A stretch of 64,000 nucleotides of DNA from assembly GCF_002934625.1 (NCBI RefSeq), contig NZ_PTJD01000015.1:1-64000 (forward strand). The letters are read 5' to 3'. The notes under the pieces were generated by a model that worked only from the letters and a program-made list of their open reading frames with translations, made no database searches and was not told the origin of the DNA. A program made the translations under genes and the position numbers. The stretch comes from Kineococcus xinjiangensis (lineage in GTDB: Bacteria > Actinomycetota > Actinomycetes > Actinomycetales > Kineococcaceae). Below, one piece after another: positions 8,571 to 16,257 of the stretch. Each line of letters starts with the position of its first letter. The first letter of the stretch is position 1.

Positions 8571-9149
8571 ATGCCGTTGTCGGGACCCGCCGATCCCCTG
8601 CCGCACCGTCCCCGGCGGGTGCTCGTCGCCGGAACCTCCGGCTCGGGCAAGACGAGCCTGGCAGTCCGCATCGCCGCCGCGCTCCACGTGCGGCACGTGG
8701 AGATCGACGCTCTCTTCCACGGTCCGGCGTGGACGCCGCGGCCCTCCTTCGAGCGCGACGTGCACCACTTCAGCGCCGGGCCGGCGTGGGTGACGGAGTG
8801 GCAGTACGGCTCGGTCCGCGCACACCTGGCCGAGCGCGCCGACCTCGTCGTCTGGCTCGACCTGCCCAGGCACCGCGTCATGCGCCAGGTCGTCCGGCGC
8901 ACCCTCGTGCGCCGACTGCGCCGTCAGCAGCTCTGGAACGGCAACATCGAGCCGTCGCTGTGGACGTTCTTCACCGACCCGGACCACATCGTGCGCTGGG
9001 CCTGGCTCACCCACCACAAGACCGCGACGCGGGTGACCCACCTGCTCCGGCAGCACCCCGACCTCACCGTCGTCCGGCTCCGCAGCCACCGGGACGCCGA
9101 AGCCTGGCTGAGCGGTCCGCTGCACCACTCGACGCGCCACAGCTCCTGA
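8571..9149 (+). CDS. P-loop nucleotide kinase-like protein
   Basis: The 192-residue product has a Walker A loop GTSGSGKT at residues 21-28 after a short beta strand (RVLVA), then HVEIDALFHGPAWTPRP, the acceptor-binding pattern of the adenylate-kinase-related family often annotated as topology modulation (FlaR-like) protein. VVWLDLP and a basic RRTLVRRLRR helix follow, consistent with the lid and P-loop kinase core. The substrate is unknown. ATG 8571 begins MPLSGPAD; GTG 8523 would add 16 residues without similarity. The gene is monocistronic and convergent with the methyltransferase. Confidence 0.8.
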   Translation: MPLSGPADPLPHRPRRVLVAGTSGSGKTSLAVRIAAALHVRHVEIDALFHGPAWTPRPSFERDVHHFSAGPAWVTEWQYGSVRAHLAERADLVVWLDLPRHRVMRQVVRRTLVRRLRRQQLWNGNIEPSLWTFFTDPDHIVRWAWLTHHKTATRVTHLLRQHPDLTVVRLRSHRDAEAWLSGPLHHSTRHSS

Positions 9150-9236
9150 CCTCGCCCCCCGGACGTCCGGCGTCCGACGCCCCGCGGGCGCGATCGCGGT
9201 CGGCTCGACGCGCTGCCCCGATCGGCGGGACGCGCC

Positions 9237-9893
9237 CTACGCCGGGTGCGCCGTCCCCGCGGCGGGACGGCGGTGCACCTGCACCGTGTACGGGGCGCGG
9301 CCGTCCGGGCGCCGTGGGGAGGGGGGCTCGCCGTCCCAGCCGCCGTGCTCGGCCACGGGTTCCAGCGCCGCGGCGGCGCAGGTGGCCGCGTAGTCGCCGG
9401 GGGTCAGGTGGCGGTCGGCGGCGAAACCCGCGACGAGGAGGCCACCCGGGCGCAGCCACCCCGCGCAGCGCGCCACCACGTCCCCCTCCGTCCCGGGCGC
9501 GACGTAGACCAGGACGTTGCCCGCCGCGACCACGGCGTCCACCTCGCCCCCGAGGGCGTCGCGCAGCCGCTCCCCCGTCACCTCGAGCAGGTCCGACTCC
9601 ACCCACACCGCCCCCGGCTCCCGGCGGCGGGCCTCCGCGATCATGGACGCGTCGGAGTCGACACCGACGACGCGGTGGCCGAGGCGGCGCAGCGCCCGCG
9701 CCACCCGCCCCTCCCCGCAACCGGCGTCGACGATGCGCGAGGGCCCCGGCAGGAGCGCGTGCACGAAGTCCGCCTCGCCGTGGCCGCCGCCACCCGCCTC
9801 GTGCGCCTCGATGCGCGCCGCGTACTCGGCACCGCGGGCGCCGCCCGTCTCGGCGAGCCACCGGCTGCGGCGGCTCCGCTCCTCATCTGCCAC
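9237..9893 (-). CDS. Class I SAM-dependent methyltransferase
   Basis: The 218-residue protein carries SAM motif I VDAGCGEGR at residues 55-63 with an acidic residue after the second strand (VVGVDSD, Asp79), then AVWVESDLLEV and DAVVAAGNVLVYVAPG, the usual motif II/III positions of a Rossmann methyltransferase. The substrate cannot be inferred. GTG 9893 gives a compact N-terminus (MADEERSRRSRW), typical of small actinobacterial relatives; longer upstream reading overlaps the divergent acetyltransferase gene. The 70-base gap to that gene probably holds both promoters. Confidence 0.85.
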   Translation of the reverse strand: MADEERSRRSRWLAETGGARGAEYAARIEAHEAGGGGHGEADFVHALLPGPSRIVDAGCGEGRVARALRRLGHRVVGVDSDASMIAEARRREPGAVWVESDLLEVTGERLRDALGGEVDAVVAAGNVLVYVAPGTEGDVVARCAGWLRPGGLLVAGFAADRHLTPGDYAATCAAAALEPVAEHGGWDGEPPSPRRPDGRAPYTVQVHRRPAAGTAHPA

Positions 9894-9963
9894 GGACCCA
9901 TGCTGGCGTGCGGAGGTTCCCGCGGCGACACCGGGCACCGGAGCGCACTGGGATGCTGGGCCC

Positions 9964-11043
9964 GTGCCGGCAGAGATGGTCCCCCTGTCCACCGAGCGGC
10001 TGCTCCTGCGGCCGTACCGCGGCAGCGACCTGGACCCCTTCGCCGCGCTGATGGCCGACCCGGACGTGGTGCGGTACCTGCCGTGGCCGGTGCTGCCGCG
10101 GGCGCAGGCGGAGGAGTTCCACGCGCTGCGGCTGACGCGCACCCGGCTCGCCGCGGACGGCGACGCGCTCTCCTACGCGGTCGAGGTGCGGGACGGCGGG
10201 GAGTACGTCGGCGAGGTGCTGCTGCGCCTGCTGAGCGCCGCCGACGGGCAGGGCGAGATCGGCTTCTTCCTGGACCCGGCGCGGTCCGGGCGCGGCTACG
10301 CCGCGGAGGCCGCCACCGCTGTCCTCGACGCCGCGTTCTCGCAGTTCGGGATGCACCGGGTCCACGGCCGGTGCGACGGGGCGAACACCGCCTCCGCGGA
10401 CCTCATGCGCCGCCTCGGGATGCGGCAGGAGGCGCACCTGCGCGAGCACGAGCGGTTCAAGGGCTGGTGGGGCGAGGAACTGGTGTTCGCGGTGCTGCAG
10501 CGGGAGTGGACCACGCCGGCCGCGCCCCTGACCGACGGGGTGCACCTGCTCACGACCCCGGTGCCGGCGCGGGTCGAGGGGGAACTGGCGGAGGTCCTCG
10601 TCGACTGCGTCGCCGGCGGCGCCAGCGTGGGCTTCCCCGTTCCCCCGACGCCGGCGCAGGCACGGGCGTGGTGGCGCGCGGCGCTCGCCGGGGACGACGC
10701 CCTCACGTGGGTGGCCGTGGTGGGCGGCCGGGTCCGCGGCACGGTGCGACTGCTGCCCGCCGCCCAGACCAACGGCGCCCACCGCGCGGAGGTGGCGAAG
10801 CTGCTGGTGCACCGCGACGCCCGCGGCCTCGGCCTGGCGCGGGCCCTGCTGGCCGCGCTGGAGGCGGAGGCGCTGCGCCGCGGGCGCTGGCTGCTGGTGC
10901 TGGACACCGAGACGGGCAGCAGCGCGGAGGACCTGTACGCGCACCTGGGCTGGACGCGGGCGGGCGTGATCGGGGACTACGCCCTGCTCGCGGACGGGGG
11001 GACGGCGTCGACCACGGTGTTCTCCAAGCGGCTGTCGCCCTGA
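9964..11043 (+). CDS. Tandem GNAT acetyltransferase (two GNAT domains)
   Basis: The 359-residue product joins two acetyl-CoA-binding domains. Residues about 5-180 are of RimJ/RimL type (TERLLLRPY at the start, GEIGFFLDP, GRGYAAEA as the acyl-CoA loop, then ANTASADLMRRLGM). Residues about 190-355 form a second GNAT domain with AEVAKLLVHRDARGLGLARALL and EDLYAHLGW. Fused pairs occur elsewhere; the acceptors are unknown. The GTG at 9964 follows a GATGCTGGGCCC block like other leaderless starts in this window; ATG 9976 is an alternative. It is divergent from the methyltransferase. Confidence 0.82.
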   Translation: MPAEMVPLSTERLLLRPYRGSDLDPFAALMADPDVVRYLPWPVLPRAQAEEFHALRLTRTRLAADGDALSYAVEVRDGGEYVGEVLLRLLSAADGQGEIGFFLDPARSGRGYAAEAATAVLDAAFSQFGMHRVHGRCDGANTASADLMRRLGMRQEAHLREHERFKGWWGEELVFAVLQREWTTPAAPLTDGVHLLTTPVPARVEGELAEVLVDCVAGGASVGFPVPPTPAQARAWWRAALAGDDALTWVAVVGGRVRGTVRLLPAAQTNGAHRAEVAKLLVHRDARGLGLARALLAALEAEALRRGRWLLVLDTETGSSAEDLYAHLGWTRAGVIGDYALLADGGTASTTVFSKRLSP

Positions 11044-11121
11044 GCGGTCGCGCCACCGGCCTGCACGCCCTGCGCGCCCTGCGCCGGGACCCGGTCCAGG
11101 GCGTCGGGTGCTCCGGCGCGG

Positions 11122-11553
11122 CTACGGCGCGCGGAACTCCTCCACCCAGCGGCGCTGCCAGGGCGTCTCCACCGCGCGCCGGTGGTAGCGAGCGCGGACG
11201 AACGCGACCGCCTCCCCGGGTGGAACGCCGTCGAGGACGGCCAGGCAGGCCAGCGCCGTGCCGGTGCGGCCCACCCCGCCCCCGCAGGCGACCTCCACCC
11301 GCTGGGCCGCCGAGCGCTCCCACGCCTCCCGCAGCGCCTCGCGGGCGTCCCGCCGGTCGCGGGGCAGGCCGAAGTCGCGCCAGCGCAGCCACCTCGACGG
11401 CCAGGGGAGCTCGGGCGGGGGCGAACCCAGCAGGTAGAGGCCGAACTCCGGCTGCGGCCCCGGGGGCGGCGGCCGGCGCAGCCCCCGGCCGCGGACCAGC
11501 CGGCCCGAGGGCAGCGGCACGACCCCGGCGACCTCGTCCCAGGCGGGTTCCAC
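11122..11553 (-). CDS. Protein-tyrosine-phosphatase-like protein
   Basis: The 143-residue product has the P-loop signature Cys90-GGGVG-Arg96-T (CX5R), preceded by VEVA as the buried strand, and an upstream RWRDFGLP (Asp60) in the place of the general-acid loop. It is shorter than classical tyrosine phosphatases and matches small actinobacterial phosphatase-fold proteins. The substrate is unknown. Translation begins at GTG 11553 with GGAGG upstream. It lies 34 bases downstream of the mntR-like regulator on the same strand and may be the last gene of that operon, though no functional link is known. Confidence 0.72.
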   Translation of the reverse strand: MEPAWDEVAGVVPLPSGRLVRGRGLRRPPPPGPQPEFGLYLLGSPPPELPWPSRWLRWRDFGLPRDRRDAREALREAWERSAAQRVEVACGGGVGRTGTALACLAVLDGVPPGEAVAFVRARYHRRAVETPWQRRWVEEFRAP

Positions 11554-11587
11554 GGTGACGGCCCTCCTGCCACGGGCAGCGGCTGCG

Positions 11588-12283
11588 TCAGGCCGCGCCC
11601 GGCTCGACCACCCAGATCGACGCCGCGGCGGGCAGGCCGAGGTCGAAGCGCCGGCCCGCCGCCTCGACGAGGAGGGTGCCCGCGAACTCCTGCCGGGCGA
11701 GGACCGTCAGCACCACGTCCAGGGTGATGCCGACCTCCCCGAGGTAGCGCAGCAGGTCCGGGGCGCTGTCCGAGACCCGCGCCACCTGCAGGGGGCGCCC
11801 CACGCCCGCGGCGTCGAGCCGGGTCGCGGGCAGGTCGGGGAACGTGCCGTCCCGCCGCGGGATCGGGTCGCCGTGGGGGTCGCGGTCCGGGTCGCCCAGG
11901 CGCTGCGCGAGGCGCTCGACGAACTTGTCGCTGACGGCGTGCTCGAACACCTCGGCCTCGTCGTGCACCTCGTCCCAGCCGTAGCCGAGGTACTCCACGA
12001 GGAAGGTCTCGATGAGGCGGTGGCGGCGGACCATCCCCACGGCCGCGGCGCGCCCCTCCTCCGTCAGCTCGATCGAGCCGTAGCGCTCGTGCGCGAGCAG
12101 GCCCTGGTCGGTGAGCTTGCGGACGGCCTCGGAGACCGTCGAGCGGGAGAACCCCATGCGCTGCGCCAGCAGCGAGGTGGTCACGGGCTCGTCCGTCCAC
12201 TCCCGGGCGGTCCACACCTCCTTCAGGTAGTCCTCGGTGGTGGACGTCAGGTCGGGCGCTGGGGTCGTGCGGGGCCTAGGCAC
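11588..12283 (-). CDS. mntR: DtxR/MntR-family metal-dependent repressor
   Basis: The 231-residue regulator has an N-terminal winged helix (LTSTTEDYLKEVWTAREW, LAQRMGFSRSTVSEAVRKL, then the wing around GSIELTEEGR), the DtxR dimerisation/metal domain (RHRLIETFLVEYLGYGWDEVHDEAEVFEHAVSD with its His and Glu ligands), and a C-terminal SH3-like FeoA domain. In this family metal-loaded protein represses metal uptake. GTG 12283 overlaps the permease stop by eight bases, so it is co-translated as the last gene of the manganese transporter operon. That context and the transporter's ligands favour manganese over iron. An autoregulatory loop is inferred. Confidence 0.85.
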   Translation of the reverse strand: MPRPRTTPAPDLTSTTEDYLKEVWTAREWTDEPVTTSLLAQRMGFSRSTVSEAVRKLTDQGLLAHERYGSIELTEEGRAAAVGMVRRHRLIETFLVEYLGYGWDEVHDEAEVFEHAVSDKFVERLAQRLGDPDRDPHGDPIPRRDGTFPDLPATRLDAAGVGRPLQVARVSDSAPDLLRYLGEVGITLDVVLTVLARQEFAGTLLVEAAGRRFDLGLPAAASIWVVEPGAA

Positions 12284-13148
12284 GAGCGGCCCGCCTCTGG
12301 CGCGAGCGGAGGGTCCTGCCCGCGCGCGCCGCCAGCAGCCCGTGCCGGGGGGCCAGCAGGTACACCAGCGCGAACAGCGCGCCCTGGGTCAGGACGACCA
12401 TCCCGCCCGAGGACGCGTCGGCGTAGTAGCTGACGTAGATGCCCATGACCGCGGACAGGCCCGACAGCGCGGGCGCGAGGATCAGCATGCGGGAGAAGCG
12501 GTCGGTGAGGAGGTAGGCGGTCGCCCCCGGGGTGATGAGCATCGCCACGACGAGGACGACGCCGACGGCCTGCAGCGCGACCACCGTGGTCAGCGCGAGC
12601 AGGCCCAGCAGCAGCGCCCCCAGTCGGCGCGGCGAGAGCCCCACGGCGTGCGCCTGCGTCTTGTCGAACGCGTACAGCATCAGGTCGCGGCGCTTGAGCA
12701 GCAGGAGCGTCAGGGCGATGGCGCCGATGACGAGGACCTGGACGACGTCGGAGCGGCTGACGCCCAGGACGTTGCCGAACAGGATGTGGTTGAGGTCCGT
12801 CTGGCTCGGTGTCACGGAGATGAGCACCAGGCCCAGGGCGAAGAGCGTGGTGAACACGACCCCGATCGCCGCGTCCTCCTTGACCCGGCTGGTGTCGCGC
12901 ACGGTGCCGATGAGCACCACGGCGAGCAGGCCGAAGACGAAGGCGCCGATCGCGAAGGGCACGCCGGCGATGTAGGCCAGGACGACCCCCGGCAGGACGG
13001 CGTGGGAGACGGCGTCACCCATCAGCGACCAGCCGATGAGGACCAGCCAGCAGCTGATGACGCCGCAGACGACGGCCGCGGTGGTCGTCACGAGCAGGGC
13101 CCGCACCATGAAGGTGTAGCTCAGGGGTTCGAGCAGGAGTTCGAGCAC
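12276..13148 (-). CDS. Metal ABC transporter permease (ABC-3 family)
   Basis: The 290-residue membrane protein has eight to nine hydrophobic segments and the ABC-3 family core (MGDAVSHAVLPGVVLAYIAG, VKEDAAIGVVFTTLFALGLVLIS, then ALLVVAMLITPGATAYLL-like helices). It forms the channel for the metal delivered by the upstream binding protein. GTG 13148 has AGAGGGG six to eight bases upstream, and lies 10 bases past the ATPase stop. It overlaps the repressor gene by eight bases. Confidence 0.9.
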   Translation of the reverse strand: MLELLLEPLSYTFMVRALLVTTTAAVVCGVISCWLVLIGWSLMGDAVSHAVLPGVVLAYIAGVPFAIGAFVFGLLAVVLIGTVRDTSRVKEDAAIGVVFTTLFALGLVLISVTPSQTDLNHILFGNVLGVSRSDVVQVLVIGAIALTLLLLKRRDLMLYAFDKTQAHAVGLSPRRLGALLLGLLALTTVVALQAVGVVLVVAMLITPGATAYLLTDRFSRMLILAPALSGLSAVMGIYVSYYADASSGGMVVLTQGALFALVYLLAPRHGLLAARAGRTLRSRQRRAARA

Positions 13149-13158
13149 GGTGCCCCTC

Positions 13159-13905
13159 TCAGGCGGTCGCCCGGCCGCGGCCGAGCACGTCGAGGCCGAA
13201 GGCCATCGCGAGGTTGGCGGGCTCCAGGACCTCGGCCGGCGTGGAGTGCAGGAGGACCCGGCGCAGCAGCAGCACCGCCTCGGTGCACAGCTCGGGCAGG
13301 GCGTGCAGGTCGTGCGTGGAGACGAGCACGGTCCGGCCCTCCGCGGCGAGCTCGCCGAGGAGGGCGGAGATCGTGGCCTCGGAGCGCTTGTCGACGCCGG
13401 CGAAGGGCTCGTCCAGCAGGAGGATGCTCGCCCCCTGCGCGATGCCCCGCGCGACGAAGGCACGTTTGCGCTGACCACCCGAGAGGGCGCCGATCTGCCG
13501 GTCGGCGAGGTCTGCCAGCTCGACGCGGTCGAGGGCCTCGGCGACGGCTGCGCGGTCCGCGGCGCGAGGGCGGCGGGTGAACCCCTGGTGGCCGTAGCGG
13601 CCCATCATCACGACGTCGCGGACGCTGACCGGGAAGGCCCAGTCGACGTCCTCGCTCTGGGGGACGTAGCTGATCGCCCCGGAGCGGCGGGCCTTCGACG
13701 GCGGGCGCCCGTCGACGAGGACCTGCCCCTCGTCGGGCCGGACGAGACCCATGATCGACTTCATGAGGGTGGACTTGCCGGAGCCGTTCATGCCGATCAG
13801 CCCGCAGACGGCGCCCGCCCCCAGCCGCAGCGTCGCGCCGTCGAGGGCGACCACGTCGCCGTAGTGCACGGTGACGTCGCGGACGTCGATCGCGGGGGCG
13901 CTCAC
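13159..13905 (-). CDS. Metal ABC transporter ATP-binding protein
   Basis: The 248-residue ATPase has Walker A GMNGSGKST (about 38-46), the signature LSGGQ (141-145), Walker B ILLLDEP (Asp165) and the switch histidine in STHDLH. The whole pattern, including YVPQSEDVDW after the Q-loop, matches ATPases of the manganese/zinc/iron chelate group. GTG 13905 shares the sequence GTGA with the stop of the binding protein gene, so the two are translationally coupled. It energises uptake through the downstream permease. Confidence 0.92.
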   Translation of the reverse strand: MSAPAIDVRDVTVHYGDVVALDGATLRLGAGAVCGLIGMNGSGKSTLMKSIMGLVRPDEGQVLVDGRPPSKARRSGAISYVPQSEDVDWAFPVSVRDVVMMGRYGHQGFTRRPRAADRAAVAEALDRVELADLADRQIGALSGGQRKRAFVARGIAQGASILLLDEPFAGVDKRSEATISALLGELAAEGRTVLVSTHDLHALPELCTEAVLLLRRVLLHSTPAEVLEPANLAMAFGLDVLGRGRATA

Positions 13906-14852
13906 GCGCTGCCCTTCAGGCCCTCGACGATGGTCTCCGCGTCGTGGCGGAGGAGGTCGAGGTAGGTGGGCACGGGCCCGCCCTCCTCCGACAGCGAGTC
14001 GACGTAGAGGGTCCCGCCGAACCGGGCGCCGGTGGACTCGGCCACCTGCCGCATGGGCTCGTCGGAGACGGTGGACTCGCAGAAGACCGCGGGCACGTCG
14101 TTGCGCTCGACGAACTCGATCACGTCGGCGACCTGCTGCGGGGTGGCCTGCTGCTCGGCGTTGACGGCCCAGAGGTACTGCTCCTGCAGCCCGGCGTCGC
14201 GGGCGAGGTAGGAGAAGGCCCCCTCGCAGGTGACGAGCGCCCGCTGGTTCTCCGGGAGGGTCTCCAGTTCGGCGACGAGCTCGTCGCGCACCTGCCGCAG
14301 CTCGGCCGTGTACGCCTCGGCGTTGCGCGCGTAGTCCTCCGCGTGGGCCGGGTCCAGCTCGCTGAGGGCCTCGGCGATGTTCGCGACGTAGATCTCGGCG
14401 TTCAGCGGGGACATCCACGCGTGCGGGTTCGCGAGCCCGGCGTAGGCGTCCTCGGTGATCGGCAGGTCCTCGACGCCCTCGCTGACGACCGCGTGCGGGA
14501 CCTCGACCTCCTCCACGAACTGCTCGAACCACGCCTCGAGCCCCAGCCCGTTGTCGAGGACGAGGTCCGCCTCGGCTGCGCGGCGGACGTCCGACGGCGT
14601 CGGCTCGTACCCGTGGATCTCCGCTCCGGCCTTGGTGATCGACTCGACGCGCAGGTGCTCGCCCGCGACGTTGCGGGTCATGTCGGCCAGCACGGTGAAA
14701 GTGGTCAGCACGACGGGCCGGTCGTCGCCGGGGGCGGCCCCGGCGCCGGAGCCGCCGCAGCCGCCGAGGGCGAGGGCGGACGCGCCGGCCACGAGGGCGG
14801 CGAGCAGGGGACGGACTCGTGCTTCGGTGCCTCGAATCCGAGAGTTCGGCAT
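13902..14852 (-). CDS. Manganese-type metal-binding lipoprotein of the ABC transporter
   Basis: This cluster A-I (PsaA/MntC-type) substrate-binding lipoprotein of 316 residues has a lipobox ending LGGC (Cys32). Its likely metal ligands are His80 (IHGYEPTPSD), His144 (NPHAWMSP), Glu210 (TCEGAFSYL) and Asp285 (YVDSLS). Two His plus Glu plus Asp is the manganese/iron pattern; zinc-type relatives usually have a third His at the Glu position. The protein captures metal outside the membrane and passes it to the permease. It is the first gene of the operon. TATGGT sits a few bases before ATG 14852, so the transcript may be almost leaderless. Confidence 0.92.
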   Translation of the reverse strand: MPNSRIRGTEARVRPLLAALVAGASALALGGCGGSGAGAAPGDDRPVVLTTFTVLADMTRNVAGEHLRVESITKAGAEIHGYEPTPSDVRRAAEADLVLDNGLGLEAWFEQFVEEVEVPHAVVSEGVEDLPITEDAYAGLANPHAWMSPLNAEIYVANIAEALSELDPAHAEDYARNAEAYTAELRQVRDELVAELETLPENQRALVTCEGAFSYLARDAGLQEQYLWAVNAEQQATPQQVADVIEFVERNDVPAVFCESTVSDEPMRQVAESTGARFGGTLYVDSLSEEGGPVPTYLDLLRHDAETIVEGLKGSA

Positions 14853-14902
14853 GGCGAAACCATAGCCCTCCCCCACCGTCGGCGCGATCGGTGCCGGGCG
14901 GC

Positions 14903-15487
14903 TCAGGGCGCGGCCGGCGGCACCCCCCGCCCGTCCCACTCCTCCCGGGTGAGGGCGTGCTCGACCCCGCCGTGCTCCGCGCCGGGGATCGGCTCGTCGA
15001 CGTCCAGGGCGAACGTGCGGACGTGGCGCATGCCGAGGGCCGCCATCGTGGCGCGGGAGGCGACGTTGACCGCCATCGTCTCGGCGAAGACCCGACGCAG
15101 GCCGAGGTCCTCGAACCCGTGCCGCAACAGCTCGCGCGCGCCCTCCCCGGCCAGGCCCCGCCGCCAGTGCCGGCGCAGCAGCCGGTAGCCGAGCTCGGCC
15201 TGCCCCTCCACCGGCCCCTGGTCCGGCCGCACCGGCGGCTCCAGCAACCACCACCCCACCGGCTCCCCGCCGGCGAGGCCCACCCAGAACCCCAGCCCCG
15301 GCGCCCGGCCGGCCAGCGCGAGGCGGCCGCGGTGCAGCTCCTCGACCTCCGCCCGGCTGCGCGCCCGGCCGCTGCCCAGGTAGCGCATCACCTCGGGGTC
15401 GGAGTCCAGCTCCACCTCGAACTCCAGGTGCTCCTCGGCGAGGGGCACCAGCACGAGGCGGGCGGTGCGGAGAACCTGCTGTCCCAT
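14903..15487 (-). CDS. GNAT acetyltransferase (RimJ/RimL type)
   Basis: The 194-residue product has the family pattern: TARLVLVPL at the start, ELGYRLLRRHWRRGLAGEGARELL (acetyl-CoA loop) and VFAETMAVNVASRATMAALGM. Such enzymes acetylate ribosomal protein N-termini, antibiotics or small molecules; the acceptor is unknown. ATG 15487 precedes the conserved first strand directly. It lies 50 bases upstream of the manganese binding protein gene on the same strand, so read-through into that operon is possible, but the manganese genes appear to have their own start signal. Confidence 0.85.
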   Translation of the reverse strand: MGQQVLRTARLVLVPLAEEHLEFEVELDSDPEVMRYLGSGRARSRAEVEELHRGRLALAGRAPGLGFWVGLAGGEPVGWWLLEPPVRPDQGPVEGQAELGYRLLRRHWRRGLAGEGARELLRHGFEDLGLRRVFAETMAVNVASRATMAALGMRHVRTFALDVDEPIPGAEHGGVEHALTREEWDGRGVPPAAP

Positions 15488-15524
15488 GCGCAGATCATGG
15501 ACCGGCCGGCGCGGCAGGCCCGGC

Positions 15525-16043
15525 TCAGATCCGCTCCAGCGTCGCCGGGTCCTCCCCGTCGAAGAACTTCTCCAGCACCTCGCGGAACACCGGCTCGTCG
15601 GGGTCGGCGCGCGCGAACAGCGTCATCGACGAGCGCAGCTTCACCGCGTCCGTCGTCGATCCCATGATCCGCACCGGGTCGTGCGAGGCGGAGCCCGCGA
15701 GCACCCGGGCGCACTCCAGCAGCCGCGGGCCGAGCACCGGGTGGGCGAGGTAGCCGCGGGCCGCCGCCAGCCCGGGCAGGGCGTAGCGCTGCGCCGTCTC
15801 GCTGCGCCCGAGCCCCGCCACCTGCGGGAAGACGAACCACATCCAGTGGCTGCGCTTGCCGCCCGCCCGCAGTTCCTCCACCGCCCGCCGGTACGTGCCC
15901 CCGGCGTCCTGCGCCGCCACGAACCGGCCCAGGTCGTGGGGGTCCGGGGAGCGGCCGGCGTCCGGCTGCGGCTCGGTCTGCTCGGGGTTCGCGTCCGGCG
16001 TCTGCACACCGGCCAGGCTGCCACCACCGGGCGGTGCCCGCAC
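15525..16043 (-). CDS. DUF1810 family protein
   Basis: The 172-residue product shows the DUF1810 pattern: DLGRFVAAQDAGGTYRRAVEELRAGGKRSHWMWFVFPQ, then LGRSETAQRYAL and VLGPRLLECARVL, with a K-LRSSMTLF block near the end. The biochemical role of this family was not clear when I learned it; some members sit near ADP-ribose or NAD-related genes. The first 35 residues are Pro/Gln-rich and variable, so GTG 16007 could be the true start. The gene begins just past the small membrane protein gene, so the two are probably co-transcribed. Confidence 0.78.
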   Translation of the reverse strand: MRAPPGGGSLAGVQTPDANPEQTEPQPDAGRSPDPHDLGRFVAAQDAGGTYRRAVEELRAGGKRSHWMWFVFPQVAGLGRSETAQRYALPGLAAARGYLAHPVLGPRLLECARVLAGSASHDPVRIMGSTTDAVKLRSSMTLFARADPDEPVFREVLEKFFDGEDPATLERI

Positions 16044-16046
16044 TGC

Positions 16047-16202
16047 TCAGCGGAGGAGGCTGCGCGCTCCGCGGGCGACGTCGGCCACCAGGTCCGCAGC
16101 GCTCCGCTCGAGCAGGGGGAGCCGCTCGCGCCGCGGGATCGCGCTGCGGCCGAGGGCGGCGAGGAAGAGGGCCAGGAGGGTCAGGTACACGACGGTGGCC
16201 AT
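16047..16202 (-). CDS. Small single-pass membrane protein (51 aa)
   Basis: A 51-residue reading frame begins MATVVYLTLLALFLAALG, a single hydrophobic segment, followed by an amphipathic, Arg-rich tail (RRERLPLLERSAADLVADV). GAGGGAG lies five bases before ATG 16202, a good ribosome binding site. It sits between the DUF2252 gene and the DUF1810 gene in the same orientation. I do not recognise a family; the hydrophobic pattern and ribosome binding site support expression. Confidence 0.55.
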   Translation of the reverse strand: MATVVYLTLLALFLAALGRSAIPRRERLPLLERSAADLVADVARGARSLLR

Positions 16203-16257
16203 CGCGGCTCCCTCGGGATCTCGGTGCTGCACCACTGCCGGCGAGGCACCCGGCACC

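Noticed and set aside
14823-14836. TTCG-N6-CGAA dyad at the start of the manganese binding-protein gene as an MntR box
   Set aside because: Only four bases per arm and inside the coding sequence; it does not resemble an MntR site that I know.
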